DNA from: Candidatus Helicobacter avistercoris
Lineage (GTDB): Bacteria; Campylobacterota; Campylobacteria; Campylobacterales; Helicobacteraceae
Assembly (NCBI GenBank): GCA_019115525.1
Contig: DXDJ01000024.1
Coordinates: 1 to 34,995 of the forward strand
Reading direction: 5' to 3'
Length of the DNA stretch: 34,995 nucleotides
Positions within the stretch are counted from its first letter, which is position 1; each line of letters starts with the position of its first letter. The position numbers and the translations under genes are program-made. Below are positions 18,308-27,205 of this stretch, piece by piece. The notes beneath the pieces were generated by a model. The model did no database searches, had not been told where the DNA came from, and saw only the letters and a program-made list of their open reading frames with translations.

Positions 18308-19360
18308 ATGAAAAAAATCTCATTCTTTCTTTTTTGCTCATATTTTGCCTTTGCCAAAACCTTGGCATACACAGAGGTCAAACAGCTTGCACAGGAGGCA
18401 ACAAGTGCATTTTTGCAAGAGTATCAACCAAAAGGCAAGCCAACACTGATCATCTCAAATATTACAAATGAAGCAGATATTGATATTGATCTGCTAACTC
18501 TTAGTATCGCTAGAGATATAAGACAAAGTGGGAAATACAATCTTATCAACTCCAAAGAATCAATGCTTAAAAATGCAAGAGGTATGAGAGATGATGAAGA
18601 ATACAATCCTGCAACAGTAATTGAAAAAGGAGAGCTAATCGCTCCAAATATTTCTCTAAGTGGGGCAGTAAGCAAGCAAACTCAAGATGGAGTAACCACC
18701 TACTTACTCTTGCTCACACTCACAGATATCAAAACCGGTCTTTTGCTATGGGATAAGGATATTTTCCTCTCTCAAGAGCTTGATGATTCTGTAAAAATTC
18801 GCACAGCAGATGTGGTAAAATCCCTACCCATTACACCAGCTCCTCAAAAACAAGAAACAAAAAAGACAGAGGAGCAAGAGAGTAGGAATTCATTTTTTCT
18901 TCTTGGACTTGAAGGGGGATTGGGTGCTGGAGTAGATAGCTCCTTGACTTATTTTGGTGGGGCAAAGATTGGATATGCCTATAAGGGAAATTCTTTCTTC
19001 TCATTTAGTGTTTATGGACTTTATGAATTGCACAATCGCCCCACTGCAGATGAAAGTGAAGATAAAAAAAGAAGCAAAAAAAGTAGATCATGGGATGATG
19101 AAGAGGATGATAAGGAGAAAAGCTCAAATATTTATCAAGGGATAGGTGCTGGAGCAAGGATCAATCTAAGTGTGCTCTATGCGGGGGCGAATTTCTTATA
19201 TGATCTCAATAGTTCAAATGTAGATTATCTTTTTGATGCGGGCTTTAGCTTTAGCTTTGGTATCGTTGATTTGAGTATTGGAGCTAGATATACCCTAGCC
19301 CCAGATCAATCAGTCAAAAATCAATTTAGCGGAGTGATTGGATTGGATTTTAGGATCTAA
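18308..19360 (+). CDS. Exported protein joining an LpoB-like domain to a probable outer-membrane barrel
   Basis: A signal peptide (MKKISFFLFCSYFAFA, cut near residue 16) leads the 350-residue protein. Residues 20-175 resemble the LpoB/FlgO type: a KPTLIISNITNEADIDIDLL strand, LSIARDIRQSGKYNLI, and an APNISLSGAVS strand. A Lys/Glu linker (about 178-195) follows. Residues 197-350 alternate aromatic and Gly strands (GLEGGLGAGVD, FFSFSVYGLYELH, GAGARINLS) and end in FRI, as in small outer-membrane barrels. A charged insert at about 247-280 looks like a surface or periplasmic loop. It lies 1 base after topA. Function unknown; LpoB relatives activate peptidoglycan synthases, but that is not shown here. 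Confidence 0.72.
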   Translation: MKKISFFLFCSYFAFAKTLAYTEVKQLAQEATSAFLQEYQPKGKPTLIISNITNEADIDIDLLTLSIARDIRQSGKYNLINSKESMLKNARGMRDDEEYNPATVIEKGELIAPNISLSGAVSKQTQDGVTTYLLLLTLTDIKTGLLLWDKDIFLSQELDDSVKIRTADVVKSLPITPAPQKQETKKTEEQESRNSFFLLGLEGGLGAGVDSSLTYFGGAKIGYAYKGNSFFSFSVYGLYELHNRPTADESEDKKRSKKSRSWDDEEDDKEKSSNIYQGIGAGARINLSVLYAGANFLYDLNSSNVDYLFDAGFSFSFGIVDLSIGARYTLAPDQSVKNQFSGVIGLDFRI

Positions 19361-19365
19361 TCCTT

Positions 19366-20571
19366 TTACTCAAACTCTCTGATAATTTTCCCCAAATCCA
19401 CTCCACCCATTGCTTTCTGAGAGCATTTTTCATAAATCCCCTTTGAGCCTTGAAGCAAATCTTGACTAGAGATCCCATGAGCTATTGAGATTTTGGCTTC
19501 CAAAAAAGCACTTAAATGATCGCAAAATTTCAAAAACTCTCCGCACACAGGATCAAACTCATCTTTGTCATAATTTTTAAGCAACTCTTCTCCGCTTTCT
19601 AAATATATTGGAGCAAATGAAGAGGCAAGCTTATAGCGATTACTAAATTCATTTTGCGTGAAATACTCAATATCCTCTACAATATTTGCGGGGACATTGG
19701 AGAGAATTTTTTCTTGGACTGCCTCTCTCTCGATCTTTTTAAGTTGCTCATCCAATCCTTTGACATTGTGTTTAATTGGCGAGATGATATCGCGAGTAAG
19801 AATCTCAGGTAGATCATGAAAAAGCCCGCAAAGAAAATGATTGATCCTCATTTGCTTGCACACGCCCAAATCAAGACTAAGCAGATATGCACTCATTGCT
19901 ACAACCAAAGTATGTCCCAAAACACTCGTTTCAGGCACTCTTGGAGTTTGACTCCATCGCTTTTGAAATCGCAATTGCCCAAACATATCAATCACTTCTT
20001 TGCTTTTTTGATACAGCACAATCTCGCTCATCCCTGCTAGATGATAGAAATGCTCCACCTCACTATCAATGATGTTTTTGATATTTTCTACGCCATACAT
20101 TTTGGGATTGAAGTTGTAGATGATGTCAAACTCCCATTTTGAAGCATAAAAATGAGAAGCTCTAAGAATATCAACCTCCAGACATTTTGGAGGATTTTTG
20201 AGATACTCTTGCAGTGAAGTAAGCAAGCCATAAGGTTCAATATCTTCTCTCAAGGCCTCTACAACAAAATCCGCCAGTTCATTGCGATGATGTTTTTGGA
20301 GTTTGTGAAAAACTGGGGGTTTAATATCTGTAAGCACCATTCGCTCAAAAAACTCAAAACAAAAAAAGCAAATGAGCTTTTCCCAATCCACCTCGATTCC
20401 ACGCTGAATTTCTTCATAGCGAGAAAGAAAGTAGGCAATAACCATTTTGTGTGCTTGTTTATCAAGCTCAACAAACTCCACTGGACATGCTTGATCATTC
20501 CATCTGCGAATTGAAGCAGAAACAAAGATTTTTCTTAGGAGTTTTGCACTTAATCGTGGGGATTTTAGCAT
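19366..20571 (-). CDS. Tandem HD-domain protein (YfbR-like), first copy degenerate
   Basis: The C-terminal half of this 401-residue protein has a metal-dependent phosphohydrolase core: His220 (LGHTLVVA), His252-Asp253 ([12 protein letters not shown]) and Asp261. The N-terminal half looks like a second copy: His41 ([14 protein letters not shown]) aligns with His220, and [16 protein letters not shown] aligns with [16 protein letters not shown]. In that copy the HD pair has become Glu-Phe, so it is probably inactive. YfbR-type enzymes dephosphorylate deoxynucleotides, but the substrate here is unknown. The ATG lies inside the gmhA 3' end (7-base overlap), making this the last gene of the long greA-to-HD run. 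Confidence 0.8.
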   Translation of the reverse strand: MLKSPRLSAKLLRKIFVSASIRRWNDQACPVEFVELDKQAHKMVIAYFLSRYEEIQRGIEVDWEKLICFFCFEFFERMVLTDIKPPVFHKLQKHHRNELADFVVEALREDIEPYGLLTSLQEYLKNPPKCLEVDILRASHFYASKWEFDIIYNFNPKMYGVENIKNIIDSEVEHFYHLAGMSEIVLYQKSKEVIDMFGQLRFQKRWSQTPRVPETSVLGHTLVVAMSAYLLSLDLGVCKQMRINHFLCGLFHDLPEILTRDIISPIKHNVKGLDEQLKKIEREAVQEKILSNVPANIVEDIEYFTQNEFSNRYKLASSFAPIYLESGEELLKNYDKDEFDPVCGEFLKFCDHLSAFLEAKISIAHGISSQDLLQGSKGIYEKCSQKAMGGVDLGKIIREFE

Positions 20572-21119
20572 TTAAACGCCTCATCAATTTTTTGACAAAT
20601 ATAGTGAATGATAAGGATATGCATCTCTTGGATTCTTGGAGTGTTTTGGCTTGGGATCACAATATTTGGCTCACACCAATCATTCATCTCTCCTCCATCT
20701 CTTCCACTCAATCCTACACAATGGCACCCTCTTCTTCTGCCCTCTTTTAAAGCATTGATAACATTTGCAGAATTTCCACTTGTAGAGATTGCAAAAATCA
20801 TATCATCGCTTTTTGCCAAAGCTTGGACTTGACGAGAAAATATATGCTCAAAGCCATAATCATTGCCAATCGCACTCAAAGCAGAAGTGTCTGTGCTAAG
20901 AGCAATTGCAGGTAACCCCATACGCTCCACCTTGTATCTTCCTGTAAGTTCTGCACTAAAATGCTGTGCATCTGCTGCACTTCCACCATTACCGCAGATT
21001 AGAATCTTTCCTCCGCTCTTTAATACTTCAACGCAATGCTGGGCAAGGATTTCAATCTTTGTTCCCATTTTTTCACTTGTAAGCTGAGCAACTTGAATAT
21101 GTTCTTGAAATTCTTGCAT
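20565..21119 (-). CDS. gmhA: Sedoheptulose-7-phosphate isomerase
   Basis: GmhA converts sedoheptulose-7-phosphate to D-glycero-D-manno-heptose-7-phosphate, the first step of LPS heptose synthesis. The 184-residue SIS-domain protein has the phosphosugar loop [22 protein letters not shown] and the second SIS loop [19 protein letters not shown]. Length and motifs match the family. AAGGA precedes the ATG. It lies 3 bases behind hldE and overlaps the HD-domain gene. Confidence 0.95.
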   Translation of the reverse strand: MQEFQEHIQVAQLTSEKMGTKIEILAQHCVEVLKSGGKILICGNGGSAADAQHFSAELTGRYKVERMGLPAIALSTDTSALSAIGNDYGFEHIFSRQVQALAKSDDMIFAISTSGNSANVINALKEGRRRGCHCVGLSGRDGGEMNDWCEPNIVIPSQNTPRIQEMHILIIHYICQKIDEAFKC

Positions 21120-21122
21120 TTT

Positions 21123-22508
21123 TTATCCTTTGATTTTTTGAATAATGTTTGTTGTGCTTTTTCCATCAACAAACTCTATTAGCCTCACTTCTTGGGCAAA
21201 CTCACTACCTACAACTTCCTTTCCCTCATAATCTGCTCCTTTGACCAAAACCTTTGGAGCAATCGATTTAATCAACTCATAAGGGGTAAGCTCATCAAAA
21301 ATAATGACATAATCCACACATTCTAGCGATGCGAGAAGATAAGCTCTATCTTCTTGAGAGTTTATGGGGCGATCCGCTCCCTTTAAAGCTTTTACCGAGC
21401 TATCAGAATTTACCCCTACAACCAAAATATCTCCTAGTTTTTTTGCCTTTTGCAAATAGCTTACATGCCCTTTGTGCAAAATATCAAAACAACCATTCGT
21501 GAAAACAATATTGGCATTTTTTGGAATCTCGCTCACACAAGAGATGATTTTGCTCTGAGTGCAGCCAGGATGATGAAAACGGCAAATCTCTTCTTGTGTA
21601 GCCGTCGCACTTCCTACTTTTGCAACCACCACAGCAGCAGCAAGATTTGCAAACTTGCAGGCTTCTTGAATACTTTTGCCTTGTGAGAGAGAGTAGCAAA
21701 GTGAAGCAATCACCGTATCCCCTGCCCCCGTAACATCATAGACTTCTTGAGCAAGAGTGGGAAAAACCTCAAGGCTTTCTTTTTCTAAAATTCCTATCCC
21801 ATCTTCGCTTAGAGTAATAAGTGGGTAAGTGAGGTTACACTGGGTTTTTAGGGATTTTAGAGCCAAAAGAAGCTTTTCTCTATCATCAATCTCAATCCCA
21901 GTAGCCTCTCTAGCCTCTTTTTTGTTTGGTGTAAGAAGTGTTGCATTTTTGTATTTACTATAATCACTTCCCTTTGGATCACACAGGATAATTTTTTGAT
22001 TTTGATTTGCCAAAGCAATCAATCTTTGAGTCATCTCTTCACCCAAAACCCCCTTGCCATAATCAGAGAGAATTACCCCATCAAACTCATCAATCCTACT
22101 TGCAATCAAGCCAAACATTTGCTCCAAAACTTCAGAATCTAACTCTTCTTTGTTTTCTCTATCCACTCGCAAAATTTGCTGATTTGAAACCAAGATTCGA
22201 CTTTTTTGAGTGGTTTGTCTTTGAGTGTCTTTGTAGATAAGCTCTACCCCTATCCCCAGCTCTTTAGCATTTGAGAGCAAAACCTCTCCAGCCCTATCCT
22301 CGCCTATCACTCCGCAAAGTTCTACCTCTGCCCCTAGAGCAATTAGATTATGAGCAACATTGCACGCCCCACCAAGACGATTTTGCTCTCTTTTTACCTC
22401 CACGACTTGCACTGGAGCCTCAGGAGAAATCCTAGAGCAATCCCCCAAAATATAGTGATCTAGCATCAAATCCCCTACAACTAGGATTTTTGGGGTTTTT
22501 AGAAGCAC
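21123..22508 (-). CDS. hldE: Bifunctional heptose-7-phosphate kinase / heptose-1-phosphate adenylyltransferase
   Basis: HldE first makes heptose-1,7-bisphosphate and later joins heptose-1-phosphate to AMP. The 461-residue protein has a ribokinase-type N-terminal domain (KILVVGDLMLDHY, RLGGACNVAHNL, DVTGAGDTVIAS with the catalytic Asp) and a C-terminal nucleotidyltransferase domain from about residue 325 (FTNGCFDILHKGH, GADRPINSQEDR). The start is GTG with GGGAG 5 bases upstream, inside the hldD 3' end (10-base overlap). The product heptose bisphosphate is a known innate-immune signal in Gram-negative bacteria. Confidence 0.96.
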   Translation of the reverse strand: MLLKTPKILVVGDLMLDHYILGDCSRISPEAPVQVVEVKREQNRLGGACNVAHNLIALGAEVELCGVIGEDRAGEVLLSNAKELGIGVELIYKDTQRQTTQKSRILVSNQQILRVDRENKEELDSEVLEQMFGLIASRIDEFDGVILSDYGKGVLGEEMTQRLIALANQNQKIILCDPKGSDYSKYKNATLLTPNKKEAREATGIEIDDREKLLLALKSLKTQCNLTYPLITLSEDGIGILEKESLEVFPTLAQEVYDVTGAGDTVIASLCYSLSQGKSIQEACKFANLAAAVVVAKVGSATATQEEICRFHHPGCTQSKIISCVSEIPKNANIVFTNGCFDILHKGHVSYLQKAKKLGDILVVGVNSDSSVKALKGADRPINSQEDRAYLLASLECVDYVIIFDELTPYELIKSIAPKVLVKGADYEGKEVVGSEFAQEVRLIEFVDGKSTTNIIQKIKG

Positions 22509-23509
22509 TTTTTCTCCCTTGCATAGATTGCCTTAATCTCAGGCATATAATCATCAATCCCCTGCTCTAACTCAAAGCGTGGAGAATATCCCAGATCCTG
22601 AGTGGTTAGAGAAATATCTGCTTCTGTATGGTTTTGATAGAAAGTATAGGGATTGTCAATGTATTCCACTTCAAACTCTCCAAGATGAAATTTGATTCGC
22701 TCAACAATGTCATTAAAACATCTTGCCTTTCCACTTCCTACATTATAAATCCCACCTTTTTTGGCTTTCATTGCCAAAATATTGGCTTGGACTACATCTT
22801 GGATATAAACAAAATCTCTCTTTTGCTCTCCATATTTAAAAAGTCTTACTTTTTTATTGTGCATTGCTTGAAGAGAGAGTTGCAAAATCATTGAAGCTGT
22901 TTTGCTTTTATAAAACTCTCTGGCTCCATAGACATTAAAAAATCTCATCCCAATAATTGGAGCTGTGGGATTGTCTTTGAGGATTGCTCTCACACTCTCA
23001 TCCATACAAAGCTTTGAAAATCCATAGACATTCTCAGGCACTTCTCCCTCTCCAATCTTATTGGGTGCTGGAGAGTTTCCATAAGTCCCTGCACTTGAGG
23101 CATAGATCATTACCCCACCTTGCTTTTGAGTAAGCTCTAAAAGATGAAGAAAATGATCGTGATTGGTCTGCATAACAATTTCTTGATTTAGCACTGTTGT
23201 ATCTGAAATAGCAGCTTGATGAAAAACATAATCAAACTTGATTTTTTCAAACAACGCACTCATAGCTTGAGTATTGTTGATATTCTCACAAATCGTATGC
23301 CCCCTAAATCCCATAAGATTTTTAAAATGTCCCAAGGATTTGAGATTTCCACTTGGGAAAGTCTCATCATTTCTAAAGCAATCTAGCACATAGATGTTTG
23401 CCTGTGGGTGATTTGCTTGAAAATAAAATGCCAAAGCACTACCAATAAACCCTGCACCACCAGTGATTAGAATATTTTTCCCTGCTAAATCATCTTGAAT
23501 GTATTTCAT
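22499..23509 (-). CDS. hldD: ADP-L-glycero-D-manno-heptose 6-epimerase
   Basis: HldD epimerises ADP-D,D-heptose to ADP-L,D-heptose, the donor used by LPS core heptosyltransferases. The 336-residue extended SDR protein has the NAD(P) loop ITGGAGFIGSALA near residues 14-26, a SSAGTYG segment and the catalytic YxxxK as YGFSK. It sits between gmhB and hldE with a 10-base overlap to hldE, so all four heptose enzymes are cotranscribed. Confidence 0.95.
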   Translation of the reverse strand: MKYIQDDLAGKNILITGGAGFIGSALAFYFQANHPQANIYVLDCFRNDETFPSGNLKSLGHFKNLMGFRGHTICENINNTQAMSALFEKIKFDYVFHQAAISDTTVLNQEIVMQTNHDHFLHLLELTQKQGGVMIYASSAGTYGNSPAPNKIGEGEVPENVYGFSKLCMDESVRAILKDNPTAPIIGMRFFNVYGAREFYKSKTASMILQLSLQAMHNKKVRLFKYGEQKRDFVYIQDVVQANILAMKAKKGGIYNVGSGKARCFNDIVERIKFHLGEFEVEYIDNPYTFYQNHTEADISLTTQDLGYSPRFELEQGIDDYMPEIKAIYAREKKCF

Positions 23510-23511
23510 AT

Positions 23512-24039
23512 TTACTTCTCCTTTTCTTCAAAAGTTTGAATCTGCTGAAGAGCAATAACCCATTGCAATCCTTGGATTTCTGAAAAATCTGGCTTTTTGA
23601 TTGAGAGATAAAATTTCTTTCCAATTCCAGCATTTTGAGCGGCTTGCATATCGCTTTGTTTATCTCCTATCATAATGCTATTTGTAAAATCAATTCCAAA
23701 ATCCATATCCGCTTCTTCAAACATCCCTGTTTTTGGCTTTCTACAATTGCATCCATCCAAATGCGGGCAAAAATACACCTTATCAAATCCAAAACCCAAT
23801 TTGCTTTTGATTTGAGTTTGCATATACTCAGTCAAGTCCAAAAAATCTTCAATCGAATAATACCCTCTTGCGATTCCAGATTGATTGGTTACAACAAGCA
23901 AGAGATAGCCTTGAGATTTGTAGAAAGAAAGAAGATCAAAAATCGCAGGATTAAATTCAAATTCATTCTTAGAATACACATAGCCTTTATCAATATTGAT
24001 CACACCATCTCGATCAAAAAATACGGCTTTTCTTTTCAT
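23512..24039 (-). CDS. gmhB: D-glycero-beta-D-manno-heptose-1,7-bisphosphate 7-phosphatase
   Basis: GmhB removes the 7-phosphate between the two HldE steps. The 175-residue HAD phosphatase has the catalytic aspartates Asp9 and Asp11 (FFDRDGVIN), TNQSGIARG, and a zinc-binding loop with Cys91, His93, Cys97 and Cys99 (CPHLDGCNCRKP). The C-terminal HAD motif is MIGDKQSDMQAA. It lies 2 bases before hldD. Confidence 0.95.
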   Translation of the reverse strand: MKRKAVFFDRDGVINIDKGYVYSKNEFEFNPAIFDLLSFYKSQGYLLLVVTNQSGIARGYYSIEDFLDLTEYMQTQIKSKLGFGFDKVYFCPHLDGCNCRKPKTGMFEEADMDFGIDFTNSIMIGDKQSDMQAAQNAGIGKKFYLSIKKPDFSEIQGLQWVIALQQIQTFEEKEK

Positions 24040-24048
24040 TGATCCTCC

Positions 24049-24711
24049 TTAAAAAAGTTTAATCCCTTTATAAATCGTATAAAATCCAAAACCAATCATC
24101 ACAACAGCAGAGATTTTGAACATTATGTCTTTGAATCTTGAAGCAAGCAAGAGATTTGTAAGGATACCTGCCAAAAGCATAGGAATAAGAGTTGCAACAC
24201 CAAAGATTCCCATTATGGCCATTCCCCTCAATGCTCCGCCACTTGCCAAAGCAATCAAAGCAAAATAATAAATAATTCCGCAAGGTAAAAGACCATTGAG
24301 AATCCCTAAAATATAGAAACTTCTCAAACTTTTTGAAGCATAAATTTTAGCAAAAAAAGCCTTGAAGCCTCCTTTTTGTGTCAATGAAGGTTCAATCTTG
24401 CTTAAAAACTTTGGAGCAAAAAGGATCAAAACTCCAAAAGCAGAGGTTGCAATACCAATAAAAATCAAAGTCCCTCCCTTGGTGTAGGGGTTGATCTCAA
24501 ATACCTTTCCAGCTCCCCCACATAATGCTCCAATGAGTAAATACGAGCTTATTCTTCCTAGATTGTAGAGCAAATTGCAAGGCACTGGAGAGAAGTGATT
24601 TTGAGCGATTTTGGAGTTGAGAGCCAGCACAATCCCTCCGCACATCCCTATACAATGACCAATCGAGGCAAAAAAAGCGATGTTAAAGATGAGAAAAAAA
24701 TCCAACTCCAC
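24049..24711 (-). CDS. TauE/SafE-like (COG2836) membrane protein
   Basis: The 220-residue protein has about six hydrophobic segments and two cysteine motifs placed in pairs of helices: HCIGMCGG near residue 19 and GLLPCGIIYY in the second half. This is the pattern of COG2836 proteins, related to DsbD/CcdA-type transmembrane domains, often named sulfite exporter or linked to metal and cytochrome-oxidase assembly. The substrate cannot be read here. It starts with GTG directly after the stop of the upstream exported protein (GGAG 8 bases before), so the two are tightly coupled. Confidence 0.8.
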   Translation of the reverse strand: MELDFFLIFNIAFFASIGHCIGMCGGIVLALNSKIAQNHFSPVPCNLLYNLGRISSYLLIGALCGGAGKVFEINPYTKGGTLIFIGIATSAFGVLILFAPKFLSKIEPSLTQKGGFKAFFAKIYASKSLRSFYILGILNGLLPCGIIYYFALIALASGGALRGMAIMGIFGVATLIPMLLAGILTNLLLASRFKDIMFKISAVVMIGFGFYTIYKGIKLF

Positions 24712-25023
24712 CTAAAAAGCTCCCTTGAGTGCATCATTCATCAATTCTTGAGTTTTTTTCAAACTCTGCATTTTTAAATCTTCTTGGTCATTTTTGTTGG
24801 GATTGGATGAGGGAATCTTGGGAGTTGATTTGATTTCTTCAGGAGAGATTCCATGAGGCATTTTCACAAATACATCCTCATAGTTTTTATCCCCTTTTTT
24901 GTAGCGAATATAAACCTCGCCAGTTTGATTATTGTAAAGATAAGTATCTCTCTTGTCTGCAAACATAATCCACTCACCCCACACAATCCCCAAAAACAAA
25001 ACAAGACTACAAACGACTTTCAC
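24712..25023 (-). CDS. Small exported protein of unknown function
   Basis: I do not recognise this family. The frame is open from an ATG at 25113, but that would overlap coaX deeply. A GTG at 25023 with GGAG 7 bases upstream gives a 103-residue protein with a clean signal peptide (MKVVCSLVLFLGIVWG) and only a 17-base overlap with coaX. The mature part has EVYIRYKKGDKNYEDVFVKMPHGIS, which looks like strands, then a Pro/Asn/Lys linker and a helical tail. It sits in the coaX run beside a TauE/SafE-like gene. Confidence 0.7.
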   Translation of the reverse strand: MKVVCSLVLFLGIVWGEWIMFADKRDTYLYNNQTGEVYIRYKKGDKNYEDVFVKMPHGISPEEIKSTPKIPSSNPNKNDQEDLKMQSLKKTQELMNDALKGAF

Positions 25024-25639
25024 GATATTTCTCCACGGCTTTGAGCATTCCTTCAAAAACAAGAATCTCATTGTAAATGCTGTTTTTGAAAAACTTTGAG
25101 AAAAACTTTCCATCCCCTCCAGAGAAGTAAATTCTCTTGCCTTTTGCTTGCTCTTGAATAAAACCTACGATACTTTTGAGGATCCCAAGACTGATGGCTT
25201 CTTTTGTATTTTGAGGCATAAGATCCAAATCAAGTGAGAGATTGGGCATAATCTTCAATCTCTCAGAAATTCCTGAAAAAAGTTTCAAATAGCTAGCAAT
25301 CCCGGGCAAAATATATCCTCCAAGATGAACACCATTTTGCATAATATCCACGGTTATTGCACTTCCAGCATCTACAACTACACCATCTTCAACAGCCATA
25401 CACGCACATTTTCTATCAACGCCCAAACCAATATAAGCAGTATCAAGAACACCAAAAGTTTCAAGAGAAATAGCATAAGGAAACTTCTTTAAAAACGCTT
25501 CTTCACCGCGTCTTGAAACACTGATATAAAAAATCTCTTGATTTTGAAATTGTGAGAGAATCTTATCTGCACGCTCTTTCCAAACTCGTCCATTTTGATA
25601 GAAATGCAAAAAAGTATTCCCAATATCACACAAAATCAT
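25007..25639 (-). CDS. coaX: Type III pantothenate kinase
   Basis: CoaX phosphorylates pantothenate, the first step of coenzyme A synthesis. The 210-residue ASKHA-fold protein has the N-terminal phosphate loop ILCDIGNTFLHFY (Asp5), GLGVDRKCACMA, VVDAGSAITVDIM and a C-terminal IYFSGGDG. Type III enzymes are the usual form in Helicobacter. Its start overlaps the upstream lipoprotein stop by 4 bases (ATGA), and its 3' end overlaps the next gene. Confidence 0.93.
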   Translation of the reverse strand: MILCDIGNTFLHFYQNGRVWKERADKILSQFQNQEIFYISVSRRGEEAFLKKFPYAISLETFGVLDTAYIGLGVDRKCACMAVEDGVVVDAGSAITVDIMQNGVHLGGYILPGIASYLKLFSGISERLKIMPNLSLDLDLMPQNTKEAISLGILKSIVGFIQEQAKGKRIYFSGGDGKFFSKFFKNSIYNEILVFEGMLKAVEKYRESRL

Positions 25640-26637
25640 TTCAATTCCAATATTCCTTTTTCATAATAAAAAAGATTCTCTCTTGTAAAGATATTCTTCT
25701 CTCTTGAGAGGCTGATCTTGTAAATTGAGGGTGTGAAATCTTTCAAATTAACGCGAATAAGATAGCCAGATCCTGTTTCAAGCACACTTAAAATATTGTT
25801 TGTGATATTAATGCTTGAAAAAGAAGCAAACTGGAACTTCAACTCACGCAAAAGTTTGAGAGTAAAATCAAGTTCTTTGATACTTCCATCAAGCGTGCTT
25901 AGATAAATTTTGTTGTCTTGGATTTTAATATCCCTGATCTCAGCATCATAAGTGTAACCTGATCCGCCATAAAGGCTAAGAAGCTTTTTGCTTGTTGCCA
26001 TAAGCGTAAGAGTTTTTCCAACATCAAGAAAAATAACATTATTAAAAAATGGAGCAGAATCAATCACGATTGTTTTGTCTATTTCTGTTGTAGCTCGATC
26101 TAGGATTACAACGCTTCCATCAAGCATTGGGTAATAAATTTTTCCCCCACTAAAAACAGGAGTTTGAACAAGAGAATTTACAGCGATTGCGGAATTGGTT
26201 TTTTTTGAGAAAATCTCACTTTTGCTCTTTAAGTCATAAAGATACATCGTATTCTCATTACTCACCATTGCAACCTCACCCCCATAGATTGTTGCACTCA
26301 CAGGGCAAAAAGCAATAGACATTCTCTCTTTTTCTTTTCCTTTATTATCATAGATTACAAGTTCTTGGCAATGAGAGTTGAAGAGATACATCCCTTGAGA
26401 AAACCCAATAAAAGTCTCTCCCTCTTTAAACTCAACTTTGCTCAAACCCTCTTGTGTAAGGATTTGTCGATTTTCTAAAATCGCTCCACTTTTATTGGTA
26501 TCTACAATCTCTGATGGGAGCTTAGAATCAAAGGAAACTTCACCATTGACTTCAAGAGGTTTGAAATACTCCTTTTGGGAGCATCCAAAGAAAAAAAGAA
26601 AAGCAATAGCAAAAAATAAAACCTGCTTATAGCCCAT
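25636..26637 (-). CDS. Lipoprotein with beta-propeller-like repeats
   Basis: The 333-residue protein starts with a lipoprotein signal: MGYKQVLFFAIAFLFFFGC, with Cys19 as the likely lipidated residue. The rest is rich in short strands with turn motifs (TMYLYDLKSKSEIF, GSVVILDRATTEI, IYLSTLDGSIKEL), as in PQQ or WD40-like propellers. Such lipoproteins can scaffold outer-membrane assembly (BamB is one), but no specific signature proves this. It overlaps the TPR-like gene by 11 bases and coaX by 4. Function unknown. Confidence 0.75.
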   Translation of the reverse strand: MGYKQVLFFAIAFLFFFGCSQKEYFKPLEVNGEVSFDSKLPSEIVDTNKSGAILENRQILTQEGLSKVEFKEGETFIGFSQGMYLFNSHCQELVIYDNKGKEKERMSIAFCPVSATIYGGEVAMVSNENTMYLYDLKSKSEIFSKKTNSAIAVNSLVQTPVFSGGKIYYPMLDGSVVILDRATTEIDKTIVIDSAPFFNNVIFLDVGKTLTLMATSKKLLSLYGGSGYTYDAEIRDIKIQDNKIYLSTLDGSIKELDFTLKLLRELKFQFASFSSINITNNILSVLETGSGYLIRVNLKDFTPSIYKISLSREKNIFTRENLFYYEKGILELK

Positions 26638-27202
26638 AATGTCCTATCCTATTGGCAAAATCCCTCAAATCCGAATCATTGCCAATCTCATCTAATTTTT
26701 TCAAAGCCTCTTCTCTGTTTTTGTTTTGGATTGCCATATATCCCTCTTGCAAAAGAGCCAAAGGTAAAAATTCACCAAAATTTGCAGAAACAAAAGACTT
26801 ATTAAGCGTTGCAACTTCATAGCTTGAATAGTGTGCAATGAGTGGATTGCTAGATTTAGCAAAGCTTGCAAGCTCCTCAACATTGTTATTTGTAATCGCT
26901 CTAGAAAATTTCATCATCTCATAAAGTTCAAAATTTTTATTTTTTAGCTTATCCCATGCTTGAGTGTCTTGTGGGTTTTTCTCAATCGCACTCATTAGCT
27001 CACTGCTCTCAATCGCTCTTTTTTCTCTGAAGTAATCCCCAGCCCATATATAAGCAAGCCAACCAATCCCGACTAGAAGCAATGCAATGAAAATATATTT
27101 GTATTTTCTAAGAAAACCCTCTATTCTAAAAACACTCTCAAGCATTTTTTCATCACTTGAAATCTCTTCTCTTGCAACCTGTAAATTTTCTTTGATACTC
27201 AT
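26627..27202 (-). CDS. Single-pass membrane protein with TPR-like domain
   Basis: The 191-residue protein has a cytoplasmic N-terminus, one membrane helix at about residues 36-55 (YIFIALLLVGIGWLAYIWAG), and a helical region outside the membrane with TPR-like pairs (LALLQEGYMAIQNKNREEALKKLDEIGND). This layout resembles YfgM-type proteins, which are encoded next to bamB in many bacteria. That fits the propeller-like lipoprotein overlapping it by 11 bases. The comparison is structural, not proven. Confidence 0.65.
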   Translation of the reverse strand: MSIKENLQVAREEISSDEKMLESVFRIEGFLRKYKYIFIALLLVGIGWLAYIWAGDYFREKRAIESSELMSAIEKNPQDTQAWDKLKNKNFELYEMMKFSRAITNNNVEELASFAKSSNPLIAHYSSYEVATLNKSFVSANFGEFLPLALLQEGYMAIQNKNREEALKKLDEIGNDSDLRDFANRIGHYGL

Positions 27203-27205
27203 CTT

